Shown: in pieces, positions 1 to 4,841 of the stretch
Numbering within the stretch: position 1 is the stretch's first letter
How the letters are laid out: each line of letters begins with the position of its first letter
Source of the DNA: Desulfobacteraceae bacterium
GTDB lineage: Bacteria; Desulfobacterota; DSM-4660; Desulfatiglandales; HGW-15
Assembly (NCBI GenBank): GCA_003819975.1
Contig: RPPU01000163.1
Location: forward strand, 1-8,502
Direction: 5' to 3'
Length of the DNA: 8,502 nt
The notes under the pieces: generated by a model
What the model was told of the DNA's origin: nothing
The model's database searches: none
What the model saw: only the letters and a program-made list of their open reading frames with translations
Made by a program: the position numbers and the translations under genes

Positions 1-1
1 T

Positions 2-445
2 ACCTATCAATGGTGGCTCTCGCAAAAGGTTGCCCTTCAGGGCTCGGTGCTTGGGGGTATCGGTTACGCCGCAGCCGGAAATATCACGCCCGTGGGTGCA
101 CGCGACTACCATTACGGCGTCACCCCGCAGGGACTCCTCGCGCTTCGCCTCATCTATGGCGACAAGGCCATGTTGGACTTAACCGGACGCGATTATTATG
201 TGACCGGCATGGGTGGCGGAGACCCGGGGGGCCGGGAGTCTATCGGCCGTCTGAACATGGGACTCACTGTCCGCGTTTATGGCCGGCATGCCCTCGGGAT
301 CCAATACATCACATCCCGACGGGACGCCCGGTATCCCGACCGGGCCGACAGCCATCAGACAACCGGAACCGTCGCCCTTGTTTACACTTTTCTCGGTAAG
401 TCCGGGTTCGGCGCCGTTGAATGGCGCGACCCTTACAACCCCTGA
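2..445 (+). CDS. C-terminal part of a DUF3943-like outer-membrane beta-barrel protein (5' end outside window)
   Basis: The frame is open from the window edge to a TGA at 443-445, giving about 147 residues with no start of its own. The sequence shows alternating hydrophobic and polar strands with turns rich in Gly, Asp and Asn. It contains LIYGDKAMLDLTGRDYYVTG, then RLNMGLTVRVYGRHALGIQY, and ends VYTFLGKSGFGAVEWRDPYNP minus its last residues, a Trp/Phe-rich end typical of the last strands of a barrel. From memory the closest family is DUF3943, whose members end in a similar GFGAVEWR stretch; I could not test this. The protein would sit in the outer membrane; its substrate is unknown. No neighbour on the 3' side appears to belong to its operon, because a 336-bp gap and an independent promoter follow. 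The strand assignment is firm, the family name less so. Confidence 0.7.
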   Translation, partial: TYQWWLSQKVALQGSVLGGIGYAAAGNITPVGARDYHYGVTPQGLLALRLIYGDKAMLDLTGRDYYVTGMGGGDPGGRESIGRLNMGLTVRVYGRHALGIQYITSRRDARYPDRADSHQTTGTVALVYTFLGKSGFGAVEWRDPYNP

Positions 446-621
446 GCGGGAAAAGAGAGGCATCAAACATTAATCCGAACGCGCTTCGAAGGCATGGGCC
501 GGAGCCGCAGCGATCCCGGGCCTTCACCCGAGCACCTTAAGAACGCGAATGCATAAGCTCAACATAGCGAGGCCCGAGGCCAAAAAACCCGATTAGATCG
601 TCCGTCGCCCTTCAAGGCCGC
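446..621. other. Intergenic stretch after the barrel gene
   Basis: No start codon with a ribosome-binding site and no plausible reading frame was found between the barrel stop and the regulatory region of the first ABM gene (the full gene-free gap runs to 781). A short GGCC-CGA-GGCC inverted repeat followed by six A lies near 570-587. It faces the wrong way to terminate the barrel gene, and no opposing gene is seen. Confidence 0.5.
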
Positions 622-655
622 CCTCCACATACTGAGGTTCCGCTAAATACTGAGG
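622..655 (+). promoter_or_regulatory. Putative upstream activator site of ABM gene 1 (9-bp direct repeats, 18-bp period)
   Basis: ATACTGAGG occurs at 629-637 and again at 647-655, exactly 18 bp apart. The same arrangement recurs at 4182-4215, at the same 160-bp distance from the paralogous ATG. The first 40 bp of the two upstream regions match at 30 of 40 positions, while the next 40 bp match at only about 18. The element lies about -158 to -125 from the predicted sigma-54 start, the range in which enhancer-binding proteins bind. Binding by such a protein is inference. Confidence 0.45.
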
Positions 656-705
656 CTAAACGACTCATCTCTTACTACTCCACCGATTACATTAAATGCT
701 CTAAA

Positions 706-716
706 CCCCTGTTATT
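706..716 (+). promoter_or_regulatory. Conserved CCCCTGTTATT block between activator site and promoter (copy 1)
   Basis: This 11-bp block is identical to 4266-4276 and lies 76 bp before the ATG in both copies, inside otherwise poorly conserved spacer. It could be a binding site for a regulator or a DNA-bending protein, but it does not match a consensus I know. Confidence 0.3.
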
Positions 717-752
717 AAGAGACGATCCCACGCTTTCGGCATTTTTCTTTTG

Positions 753-769
753 TTGGCAAGCCGCTTGCA
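753..769 (+). promoter_or_regulatory. Sigma-54 (RpoN) -24/-12 promoter of ABM gene 1
   Basis: TTGGCAAGCCGCTTGCA fits the sigma-54 pattern TGGCAC-N5-TTGC(A/T) closely, with GG at 755-756 and GC at 767-768 separated by exactly 10 nt. The second ABM gene has TTGGCGAGCGGCTTGCA at the same offset, so the element is conserved between paralogues while much of its surroundings is not. With C768 at -12, the predicted transcription start is about 779-782, at or within two or three nt of the ATG at 782. Confidence 0.72.
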
Positions 770-781
770 GCTCTGAACCGT

Positions 782-1087
782 ATGATCCTAGTTATCACAC
801 GCATAAAAGTTCTTTCGGATAAACGCAGGGAATTGGCGCAGACGATTACTTCTTTGTCCGATTTCACAAGAATGGAGAAGGGTTGCCGGCGCTGCGACTT
901 CTGTCGAAGTTTTGAAAATGAAAATCGATTCTTTCTTCTCGAAGAATGGAATACCCGGGAGAATCTTATGACCCACCTGAAATCGGAATATTTTAAGGTG
1001 CTCCGGGGAACGGCGAATCTTCTCGAAGAGCCCTATGAAAGGTCTTTTCACACCGTTTTCCGCCCTTCGAAAATGGAGGAGACTTAA
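782..1087 (+). CDS. ABM-domain (antibiotic biosynthesis monooxygenase / YgiN-like) protein, copy 1
   Basis: The product is 101 residues, the usual size of a single-domain, dimeric alpha/beta-barrel ABM protein. It begins MILVITRIKV (first strand), contains GCRRCDFCRS at 34-43 and RFFLLEEW at 49-56, where the family normally has a phrase like RFLLLERW, and ends near SFHTVF. ABM relatives such as YgiN oxidise quinols or other small aromatics without a cofactor, or degrade haem; the substrate here is unknown. Cys35, Cys38 and Cys41 form C-x2-C-x2-C, kept in the paralogue at 4342-4647 (about 66% identical, no gaps), which suggests a thiol or metal role beyond the standard fold. There is no Shine-Dalgarno before the ATG. 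The first strand begins at this Met and the paralogue starts at the same codon, so I keep this start and infer leaderless translation from the sigma-54 promoter just upstream. Confidence 0.85.
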   Translation: MILVITRIKVLSDKRRELAQTITSLSDFTRMEKGCRRCDFCRSFENENRFFLLEEWNTRENLMTHLKSEYFKVLRGTANLLEEPYERSFHTVFRPSKMEET

Positions 1088-1104
1088 AGGGGATTGAACA
1101 ATCC

Positions 1105-1152
1105 GGGCTCATTCCGCCTCGAGAAAAATTTATCGATATCGGCCCCGTCCGG
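1105..1152 (+). pseudogene. Remnant of a second copy of the two-helix membrane protein gene found at 5339-5572
   Basis: Read in the frame starting at 1105, this segment encodes GLIPPREKFIDIGPVR. That matches GLTYTTREKIVDIGPIQ of the intact protein at 5339-5572 (residues 23-39) at GL, REK and DIGP. The DNA shares an exact 12-bp run (GATATCGGCCCC) at 1135-1146 and 5438-5449. Both membrane segments of the family are missing and there is no start with a ribosome-binding site, so it is not a working copy. Its position just after ABM copy 1 parallels the intact gene's position downstream of ABM copy 2. The similarity is short, hence the moderate confidence. Confidence 0.5.
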
Positions 1153-1230
1153 GCGAAGTTCGCCGGAGCGTCGATGCGACATTCAACGAGAGACGAATTA
1201 CGATCACCAAGGCGAGAGGAGGTGTTCGAA

Positions 1231-1350
1231 ATGGCAAAAAAAAGCAGAGGCGGCAGAATGACCGCGGCTAAAAGACGCGCGGCAAAGGCGCCCGGCGGCA
1301 AAGGTCCGATAAAGGATCGTCCGGCCGGTAAACACATTATGAAGACGTAA
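1231..1350 (+). CDS. 39-residue highly basic peptide
   Basis: The frame encodes 39 residues and begins MAKKSRGGRM. A strong ribosome-binding site, AGGAGG at 1217-1222, lies 8 nt before the ATG. The peptide has 8 Lys and 5 Arg against a single Asp, plus several Gly and Pro, so it should be strongly cationic and largely unstructured. There is no signal peptide or membrane segment. Binding to nucleic acid or another polyanion is the natural guess, but I do not recognise the family. The last 24 codons recur at 6631-6705, where the start has been lost; over 75 nt the two match at 67 positions and five of the eight differences are silent. That pattern supports a genuine coding history for this frame. 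It lies between ABM copy 1 and the first BON gene and may be transcribed with either. The frame stays open upstream to beyond 1105, but only 1231 has a good ribosome-binding site. Confidence 0.7.
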   Translation: MAKKSRGGRMTAAKRRAAKAPGGKGPIKDRPAGKHIMKT

Positions 1351-1437
1351 AAAACATTTCCGGATGGCGGTCGCAAAATAAAAAGGGATGAAAATAGGCG
1401 TGGGCCGGTTTTGCGATCGTCGCCCCTTTCCGCGATT

Positions 1438-1456
1438 TCTCCCCCATCAAGGGAGA
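1438..1456 (+). other. Small hairpin in the leader of the first BON gene
   Basis: TCTCCC (1438-1443) and GGGAGA (1451-1456) form a six-pair stem with a 7-nt loop. It is followed by GGCGCTTCGGCG, which can make a small TTCG-capped stem. It could be leader structure of the BON mRNA or a weak terminator for the peptide gene; no T tract follows directly. The rest of 1351-1529 holds no gene that I can support. Confidence 0.25.
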
Positions 1457-1529
1457 GGCGCTTCGGCGAAAAGGATCGGGCCTTTTAAAAAACAAAATAC
1501 AACAGCAACCATGAAAGGAAAACGGTTAA

Positions 1530-2288
1530 ATGAAAAATTTATATAGAGTGGCAATAATGATGGCGGCGGTTGTCGCTTTGGTAATAACCAGCGCGCCTGC
1601 GTATGCGTCCAAAATGGACGATCGCATCGAATTAACCGCGCGGAACTCCTATGTGTTCAAAACCTATCTTCAGGACGACGATATCAAAATCGACTCCAAG
1701 GACGGCGCCGTCACCTTGACGGGGATTGTCTCCGGGGAATACCACAAAACAATGGCCCAGGAGACCGTTACCGGTCTGCCCGGCGTCATAAGCGTGGACA
1801 ACAGACTGGAAGCCAAGGGCGCACCCCCCACCGCAAACTCGGATGCGTGGCTGCGCGATAAAGTAAAAGCCACGCTCTGGTTTCATCGCAGCGTGAGCGC
1901 CCGCACAACCGAAGTGGATGTCACGGACGGCATCGTGACCCTGCGGGGAAATGCGGTCAGTCATGCTCAAAAGAGCCTGACGACCGAATACGCGCGGGAT
2001 GTCGAAGGGATTAAAGACGTAAATAACGAGATGATCGTGATCGAGTCCTCGAAAAAGAAGCGTACCGCAAACGAAAAAATCGACGATGCTTCCATCACTG
2101 CTCAAGTCAAGATGGCGCTGCTGCTTCATCGTTCGACCAGCGCCCTAAACACCACGGTATCCACGAAAAACGGCGTGGTTACTTTGGGCGGCAAAGCCGG
2201 CAATGCAGCCGAACTTCGATTGGTCAGCAGACTTGTCAACGACATTAACGGGGTTAAACGCGTAAGGAATTGGATGACCATCGGCTAG
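1530..2288 (+). CDS. Periplasmic triple-BON-domain protein, copy 1 (OsmY-like)
   Basis: The 252-residue product has a Sec signal peptide (hydrophobic 7-22, probable cleavage after AYA at 24-26). Three BON domains follow at about 30-97, 104-172 and 183-251. Each shows the BON core in which a hydrophobic strand ends in Gly (GAVTLTG, GIVTLRG, GVVTLGG), followed by a helix and a closing V-x-x-V-x-N motif. BON domains bind membrane lipid or peptidoglycan, and relatives such as OsmY are induced by osmotic and envelope stress, so a periplasmic role in envelope stability is likely. A weak ribosome-binding site, AAAGGA at 1514-1519, precedes the ATG. The paralogue at 6785-7543 has the same length and is about 67% identical with no gaps (hand count, 170 of 252). 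The signal peptide is the most divergent part. Confidence 0.93.
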   Translation: MKNLYRVAIMMAAVVALVITSAPAYASKMDDRIELTARNSYVFKTYLQDDDIKIDSKDGAVTLTGIVSGEYHKTMAQETVTGLPGVISVDNRLEAKGAPPTANSDAWLRDKVKATLWFHRSVSARTTEVDVTDGIVTLRGNAVSHAQKSLTTEYARDVEGIKDVNNEMIVIESSKKKRTANEKIDDASITAQVKMALLLHRSTSALNTTVSTKNGVVTLGGKAGNAAELRLVSRLVNDINGVKRVRNWMTIG

Positions 2289-2392
2289 CCCGAGTCCAAG
2301 ATCGAAGAGACCATGGAATCGACAGAAACGGCAGGTTCTAGGCTAAAGGGTTCATGAAAGACAAAACAATAATGCATAGAGGAGGCAATAAA

Positions 2393-2932
2393 ATGAAAAA
2401 GTCGTTTTTTGTAACATTGCTTTTAGCGTTGGTTATTATGGTTTCCGTTCCAATAATGGCGAAGTCAAATATAGGCATTCGCATTTCTCGGCCTTCACCC
2501 ATCGTATTTGCCGCACCCCCGGAGTTGGTCGTGATCCCGGAGACGAATGTTTACGCGGTCCCCGATGTGGAGGAGGAGATCTTTTTCTACGGTGGTTGGT
2601 GGTACCGTCCGTGGGAAGGACGTTGGTATCGCTCGCGGCATTATCATTCAGGTTGGAGCTACTATCGACACATTCCGTCTTTTTATAGAAACGTACCACC
2701 CGGTTGGAGACAGAATTATAGGGAGCGTAACTGGCAAGGGCATCAATGGGACCACCAAAAAGTATCCCACCGACGAGTCCAAGGCAACTGGCGAAACTGG
2801 GAAAAAAACAAACATTGGGAGAAGCAACAAACTTGGGGCGTTCAAGGCTTAAGATCGCAGCCGCAACCGCAACATCGGGAGTCGTCACAACCGTCTAGAC
2901 CTCTGTATAGAAAGCATAATGGCAATAGATGA
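2393..2932 (+). CDS. Exported Trp/Tyr/Arg/His-rich protein of unknown function
   Basis: The start at 2393 is chosen because GAGGAGG (2379-2385) lies 7 nt upstream and a clean signal peptide follows (MKKSFFVTLLLALVIMVSVP, cleavage probably after A23); an in-frame ATG at 2354 would spoil it. The mature protein, about 156 residues, opens with Pro-rich segments (PSPIVFAAPPELVVIPETNV). It then has an aromatic core at about residues 65-105 (FFYGGWWYRPWEGRWYRSRH and onward to NVPPGWR) and a polar, basic tail rich in Trp, Gln, His and Arg. I know this layout from uncharacterised secreted proteins of Deltaproteobacteria; no enzyme motif is visible. It may bind cell wall, polysaccharide or metal in the periplasm, but that is a guess. 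It follows the BON gene by 104 bp. Confidence 0.85.
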   Translation: MKKSFFVTLLLALVIMVSVPIMAKSNIGIRISRPSPIVFAAPPELVVIPETNVYAVPDVEEEIFFYGGWWYRPWEGRWYRSRHYHSGWSYYRHIPSFYRNVPPGWRQNYRERNWQGHQWDHQKVSHRRVQGNWRNWEKNKHWEKQQTWGVQGLRSQPQPQHRESSQPSRPLYRKHNGNR

Positions 2933-2961
2933 TTGCGATTCTTCACGATTTGTATATCCCC

Positions 2962-2983
2962 GTTGGAGATTTTCATCTCTAAC
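2962..2983 (+). terminator. Hairpin after the aromatic-rich protein gene, possible terminator
   Basis: GTTGGAGAT (2962-2970) pairs with ATCTCTAAC (2975-2983), giving nine base pairs including one G-U and a TTTC loop, 29 nt after the stop. Only a weak T run (TGCGTTT) follows, so termination efficiency is uncertain. Confidence 0.4.
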
Positions 2984-3132
2984 TGCGTTTAAAGGTTCCG
3001 CAAACTGTCCCCGCTACGGAATATTAGGAGACGCGTTGCAGCATTCCAAGGGGCCGTAAGAGATATGCGACAGTTGTCATTCGGCGTATCGCCCATTAAC
3101 GTTTGTAAACTAAACTTAAAAGGAGACAGGTT

Positions 3133-3624
3133 ATGAAACAAAAGCAAAAGGATCGTCGGGTTATTTTTTCAGTCACACGAATCGTTTTGATGGCGGCGTT
3201 TTTGTCCGCAATTTTTTTCGCCAATGCAAAACCTTCTTTTGCGGCCGCAGTCGTAAAAAAATCGTCGGCAGTCGCCAAAGTCTCGGTTGTCGAGCTTACC
3301 GAGGCTCAAATCAAATTGCTTCAGAACGCGCTAAGCATCACCGAGGCTCAGGAAGAATTATGGAGTAACCTTACTCAGGCGATGCGGGAAAATGCAATCG
3401 ACATGGACATTCTTACCAGGGAAAGGGTCGAGAATGCCAAGCCCATGAACGCGGTCGAGCATATGAAATTCCACGGTCGCATTACCGAAGCCCATTTAGA
3501 TCAATTTAATAAATTCATCGTGCCGTTCGAAGCGCTTTATGACAGCATGTCCGATGAACAGAAAGACAGCACCGATAAAATATTTCAAACCGGAATTTTT
3601 AAAACGATTAAGAAGAGAAAATAA
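3133..3624 (+). CDS. Spy/CpxP-like LTxxQ-motif periplasmic protein
   Basis: The 163-residue product has a basic n-region and a hydrophobic stretch at 17-31, with a likely signal cleavage after SFA at 35-37. The mature part is all-helical. LTEAQ at 55-59 and ITEAQEELW at 69-77 are the LTxxQ-type motifs of the Spy/CpxP family. A conserved segment follows (RENAIDMDILTRERVENAKP, near 85-104), and near the C-terminus FEALYDSMSDEQK at 132-144 is a further family hallmark. Spy-type proteins are ATP-independent periplasmic chaperones and CpxP a regulator of envelope stress signalling. Many short family members with this exact layout are uncharacterised, so a chaperone role is probable, not shown. AAAAGGAG just upstream, 7 nt before the ATG, is a strong ribosome-binding site. 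The gene appears to be transcribed separately, after a hairpin at 2962-2983. Confidence 0.85.
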   Translation: MKQKQKDRRVIFSVTRIVLMAAFLSAIFFANAKPSFAAAVVKKSSAVAKVSVVELTEAQIKLLQNALSITEAQEELWSNLTQAMRENAIDMDILTRERVENAKPMNAVEHMKFHGRITEAHLDQFNKFIVPFEALYDSMSDEQKDSTDKIFQTGIFKTIKKRK

Positions 3625-3652
3625 TCGAAAATATTGCAGCCTCAAAATATCG

Positions 3653-3674
3653 TTTAATCGACGACTTTAATCGA
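3653..3674 (+). repeat. Short direct repeat TTTAATCGA before the His/Arg-rich gene
   Basis: TTTAATCGA occurs at 3653-3661 and 3666-3674, 13 bp apart. A further TAATCGA lies at 3622-3628. The position 20-40 bp before the next start would suit an operator, but such short AT-rich repeats can arise by chance. Confidence 0.3.
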
Positions 3675-3694
3675 TCCGAGAATGGAGTGATGAT

Positions 3695-3994
3695 ATGAGA
3701 ACATCAAGTATGTGGAATTTCAAATCGATGGCAGGCGCCCTTTTGATGGGGTTTGTTTTGGCCGCGATGATCGGCAGTGTAGACGTAGCGCCGGCTTACG
3801 GGCAAGATAATCATAGACGCATCGTAAAACACGACAACCGTGACCACCGCCGGTACTATCATAGACACCACCGGCGTGTTTACCGGCCGTACGACCACCG
3901 GGAACGATATTATGTCCCGCCGCGGGTTATTTATGCACCGCCTCCGCCCCCGGGCATCCGTATCTTTTTTCCGCCCATCAGTATTCATCCTTAA
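3695..3994 (+). CDS. Small exported His/Arg/Tyr/Pro-rich protein
   Basis: The 99-residue product has a signal peptide (hydrophobic 13-27) with probable cleavage near APAYG at 32-36. The mature part, about 63 residues, starts with a segment dense in His, Arg and Tyr (for example DHRRYYHRHHRRVYRPYDHR). It then becomes proline-rich (YAPPPPPGIRIFFPP) and ends SIHP. Seven His within some 35 residues suggest metal or polyanion binding. Similar secreted mini-proteins with a P-rich run before a final hydrophobic strand are common and uncharacterised. The ribosome-binding site is modest (GGAG at 3684-3687). With the aromatic-rich protein at 2393-2932 and the Spy-like protein it makes a run of three exported proteins in a row. 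Confidence 0.75.
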   Translation: MRTSSMWNFKSMAGALLMGFVLAAMIGSVDVAPAYGQDNHRRIVKHDNRDHRRYYHRHHRRVYRPYDHRERYYVPPRVIYAPPPPPGIRIFFPPISIHP

Positions 3995-4042
3995 GGGATT
4001 GTTGCTTTTCGGCTGCCCCCAGTTCAAGTTGATTTGATCCGG

Positions 4043-4090
4043 GCAGTCGTAAGCAACGCTCCGTTTGTCGGGCGCGAATCTTACGGCTGC
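4043..4090 (+). other. Long inverted repeat, possible structured RNA element
   Basis: GCAGTCGTAAG (4043-4053) pairs with CTTACGGCTGC (4080-4090), giving eleven base pairs with one G-U across a 26-nt loop. There is no T run after it, so it is a poor intrinsic terminator. It lies in the 347-bp gap between 3994 and 4342, which holds no supportable gene. It might be an mRNA 3' structure or a regulatory hairpin. Confidence 0.35.
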
Positions 4091-4127
4091 ATAAATATAG
4101 GTTTATAAAAAGTCGTCAGATCGGCGC

Positions 4128-4144
4128 CCTATCGCCCCGATAGG
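4128..4144 (+). other. Short hairpin upstream of block 2, weak terminator candidate
   Basis: CCTATCG (4128-4134) and CGATAGG (4138-4144) form a perfect 7-bp stem with a 3-nt loop, followed by the T-rich TGTTGTCTTGTG. It could end transcripts running in from the secreted-protein genes and so insulate the regulated ABM promoter downstream. Confidence 0.35.
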
Positions 4145-4181
4145 TGTTGTCTTGTGCGCATTTGATTCTCCTTATCGTATC

Positions 4182-4215
4182 CCTCCATATATTGAGGCTC
4201 CACCAAATATGGAGG
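4182..4215 (+). promoter_or_regulatory. Putative upstream activator site of ABM gene 2
   Basis: ATATTGAGG (4189-4197) and ATATGGAGG (4207-4215) repeat the 18-bp spacing seen before ABM gene 1. In this copy CCTCCATAT (4182-4190) and ATATGGAGG (4207-4215) are also a perfect 9-bp inverted repeat, which could hold a dimeric regulator. The distance to the ATG is 160 bp, as in copy 1. Activator binding is inferred from position only. Confidence 0.45.
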
Positions 4216-4265
4216 CGCATCCAGTCGTTTCACGCTTTTCCGCCGTTATCGCTCTGCACGCTAAC

Positions 4266-4276
4266 CCCCTGTTATT
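4266..4276 (+). promoter_or_regulatory. Conserved CCCCTGTTATT block (copy 2)
   Basis: This is identical to 706-716 and lies at the same 76-bp distance from the paralogous ATG, between the repeats and the sigma-54 promoter. Its role is unknown. Confidence 0.3.
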
Positions 4277-4312
4277 CATGAACCATCCGGAATTTCCAGT
4301 CGTTTTTGCCGG

Positions 4313-4329
4313 TTGGCGAGCGGCTTGCA
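4313..4329 (+). promoter_or_regulatory. Sigma-54 (RpoN) -24/-12 promoter of ABM gene 2
   Basis: TTGGCGAGCGGCTTGCA has GG at 4315-4316 and GC at 4327-4328, exactly 10 nt apart, and the TTGCA of the -12 element. It aligns without gaps with 753-769, differing at two positions. The C at -12 is 14 nt before the A of the ATG, as in copy 1, so the predicted start of transcription again falls at or next to the start codon. Confidence 0.72.
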
Positions 4330-4341
4330 ATTACAATCGAT

Positions 4342-4647
4342 ATGATCCTTGTAACCATACGCATGAAGGCGCCTTCGGAGAAGCGCATGGAATTGTCGCA
4401 AACGATCGCTTCTCTGTCCGATTCCATAAAGAAAGAGAAAGGATGCCTGCGTTGCGATTTCTGCCGAAGTATCGAAGACGAAAATCGATTCGTTCTTCTT
4501 GAAGAATGGGACAATCCGGAAAACCTTATGAACTATATGAAGTCGGATCATTTTAAAGTATTGCGGGGTGCGATGAATTTTCTCGAAGAACCCTATGAAA
4601 GGACGTTCCACACCGTATTTCATCCGACGGGGATGAAGGAGATTTAA
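4342..4647 (+). CDS. ABM-domain (YgiN-like) monooxygenase, copy 2
   Basis: The 101-residue paralogue of the protein at 782-1087 matches it at 67 positions without gaps. The C-x2-C-x2-C motif (35, 38, 41, in GCLRCDFCRS), RFVLLEEW and FLEEPYERTFHTVF are all kept. Differences cluster at residues 28-31, 57-59 and 64-70. The role is as for copy 1: a probable small dimeric oxygenase or quinol-type monooxygenase with unknown substrate. An in-frame TTG at 4306 lies upstream, but it precedes the sigma-54 promoter, has no Shine-Dalgarno and no counterpart in copy 1; the ATG at 4342 is the conserved start. The next gene begins two bases after the TAA and has its ribosome-binding site inside this gene, so the two are almost certainly co-transcribed and translationally coupled. 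Confidence 0.88.
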   Translation: MILVTIRMKAPSEKRMELSQTIASLSDSIKKEKGCLRCDFCRSIEDENRFVLLEEWDNPENLMNYMKSDHFKVLRGAMNFLEEPYERTFHTVFHPTGMKEI

Positions 4648-4649
4648 TA

Positions 4650-4841
4650 ATGAGTCCATTGCATCCTACAAAATGCGTTCGCTGTATGGGCAACCTTGTT
4701 TATAACAAATTTTACAGTCCCCGTGAACAGTTTTGGGGGTGGCAATGTGTGATCTGCGGGGAGATTGTCGACCCGGTCATTCTGGAAAACCGAGACCGGA
4801 TTCGAGCGGGTCAGGCGATCGATGTTTTCCGGATGGCCTAG
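4650..4841 (+). CDS. Zinc-ribbon mini-protein
   Basis: The 63-residue cytoplasmic protein has two CxxC knuckles: Cys9-x2-Cys12 (KCVRCMG) and Cys33-x2-Cys36 (WQCVICGEIVDPVILENR). Twenty residues separate them, with FWGW just before the second, so it should fold as a single zinc ribbon. I recall near-identical small proteins in Geobacter and related bacteria, none with a known function. AAGGAG at 4636-4641 lies within the 3' end of the ABM gene, 8 nt before the ATG, and the ATG follows the ABM stop by two bases. Tight coupling to an oxygenase that itself has a three-Cys cluster suggests the pair works together, perhaps in metal or redox handling; this is inference. No homologue remains in block 1. 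Confidence 0.85.
   Translation: MSPLHPTKCVRCMGNLVYNKFYSPREQFWGWQCVICGEIVDPVILENRDRIRAGQAIDVFRMA

Noticed and set aside
993..1376. 127-residue open frame on the minus strand across the peptide gene and the ABM 3' end
   Set aside because: It overlaps two better supported + strand genes, has no family resemblance and its start lacks a ribosome-binding site.
2354..2392. Upstream ATG for the aromatic-rich exported protein
   Set aside because: It would place 13 hydrophilic residues before a clean signal peptide; the ribosome-binding site at 2379-2385 fits the ATG at 2393.
3074..3102. TTGTCA with a 17-nt spacer to TAACGT as a sigma-70 promoter for the Spy-like gene
   Set aside because: The -35 fits but the -10 matches only about half the consensus; not enough to list.
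4306..4341. Upstream TTG start for ABM copy 2
   Set aside because: It precedes the predicted sigma-54 promoter, has no ribosome-binding site, and copy 1 has no matching start codon.
4152..4502. 116-residue + strand frame covering the upstream region and first half of ABM copy 2
   Set aside because: It is out of frame with the conserved ABM protein and crosses the conserved sigma-54 promoter; no counterpart is kept upstream of copy 1.
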